Assembly (NCBI RefSeq): GCF_016793285.1
Contig: NZ_JAEUMO010000104.1
Span: 1 to 41,991, forward strand
Direction of reading: 5' to 3'
Source: Phenylobacterium sp.
GTDB lineage: Bacteria > Pseudomonadota > Alphaproteobacteria > Caulobacterales > Caulobacteraceae
DNA length: 41,991 nucleotides
Below are positions 41,828 through 41,991 of the stretch, in pieces (within the stretch, counting starts at the first letter, position 1; each line of letters begins with the position of its first letter). The notes below the pieces were generated by a model. It searched no databases. It had not been told where the DNA came from and saw only the letters and a list, made by a program, of their open reading frames with translations. The translations under genes and the position numbers were made by a program.

Positions 41828-41991
41828 ATGTCCGCGACCGACGCCGCATGCGCCCAACTGTTCGAGCTCGCCGAGCTCGGCATGAGCGTCGTGCGCCGCA
41901 TCGCCGTGGCCGTCGAGGCGGCCCCGGACACCCCGACCCTGCTCGCCCTGGTCGACGCCCACTGCGACGTCGGCCGCGGCGTGCGCCAGTC
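41828..41991 (+). CDS. Hypothetical protein, N-terminal fragment (window edge)
   Basis: The first 54 codons read MSATDAACAQLFELAELGMSVVRRIAVAVEAAPDTPTLLALVD..., an amphipathic helical start, and the frame is still open at the window end. I do not recognise the family. Directly before the ATG is a pyrimidine-rich stretch (TTCTCTTTTTGTTC) with no Shine-Dalgarno sequence, and a TTGACG hexamer lies at 41792-41797. A leaderless or unusually initiated transcript is possible. Confidence 0.6.
   Translation, partial: MSATDAACAQLFELAELGMSVVRRIAVAVEAAPDTPTLLALVDAHCDVGRGVRQ

Overview
The window is very GC-rich, densely coded alphaproteobacterial chromosome. The gene set points to the Caulobacteraceae, with a Phenylobacterium- or Caulobacter-like organism most likely; this is inferred from gene content and not from a marker gene. 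It combines PEPxxWA-CTERM proteins, a TorF-type porin, a Caulobacter-type amidohydrolase, YebC near the ruv genes, and GC-rich dispersed palindromes. I see no rRNA, tRNA, CRISPR array, insertion sequence, integrase or phage gene. Every gene-free stretch is shorter than 300 bases.

Layout. The first 36 bases hold the reverse-strand start of ruvA, cut by the window edge. A lipoprotein lipase-like hydrolase and an exported NAD-dependent epimerase-like protein separate it from ruvC (2.5-3.0 kb). From 3.2 to 5.4 kb come a Coq4-like protein, a PEPxxWA-CTERM protein with a strong terminator, and a small protein. From 5.7 to 12.7 kb come a site-2-type protease, a large DUF3857/transglutaminase/TPR protein, a cupin, a second PEPxxWA-CTERM protein, a secreted cyclophilin and an NTF2-like protein. 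From 12.7 to 18.2 kb come an EcsC protein, a small membrane protein, an alkyl-sulfatase-like metallo-hydrolase, a winged-helix gene remnant, an exported SRPBCC protein, yebC and a choice-of-anchor-A PEPxxWA-CTERM protein.

From 18.4 to 22.2 kb a reverse-strand operon encodes an alpha/beta hydrolase, an SDR, a histidine phosphatase and an M61-like protein without a zinc site. A quinone oxidoreductase and a VOC protein are divergent at 23.4 kb and share a perfect palindromic operator candidate. A patatin follows, then a WbpE-like aminotransferase, an amidohydrolase and a TorF porin. The porin is divergent from a LysR regulator across a LysR-type box.

The most coherent functional block is at 29.4-35.6 kb. 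On one strand it has DUF1295, a cyclopropane-fatty-acid-synthase-like methyltransferase, DUF2177 and an acyl-CoA synthetase. Divergent from these are an FAD amine-oxidase-like protein and DUF1365. Together they look like a membrane fatty-acid modification locus. From 35.6 to 41.6 kb come a methyltransferase, a lemA-TPM-TPM operon, and a two-subunit exported molybdenum hydroxylase of the isoquinoline 1-oxidoreductase type. The window ends with a small membrane protein and the start of an unidentified gene.

Most genes are ordinary accessory metabolism. The points worth a second look are the lipid-modification cluster, enzyme-family proteins that have lost catalytic residues (Coq4-like, M61-like), dispersed repeats that form gene ends, and several short genes that are easily missed.
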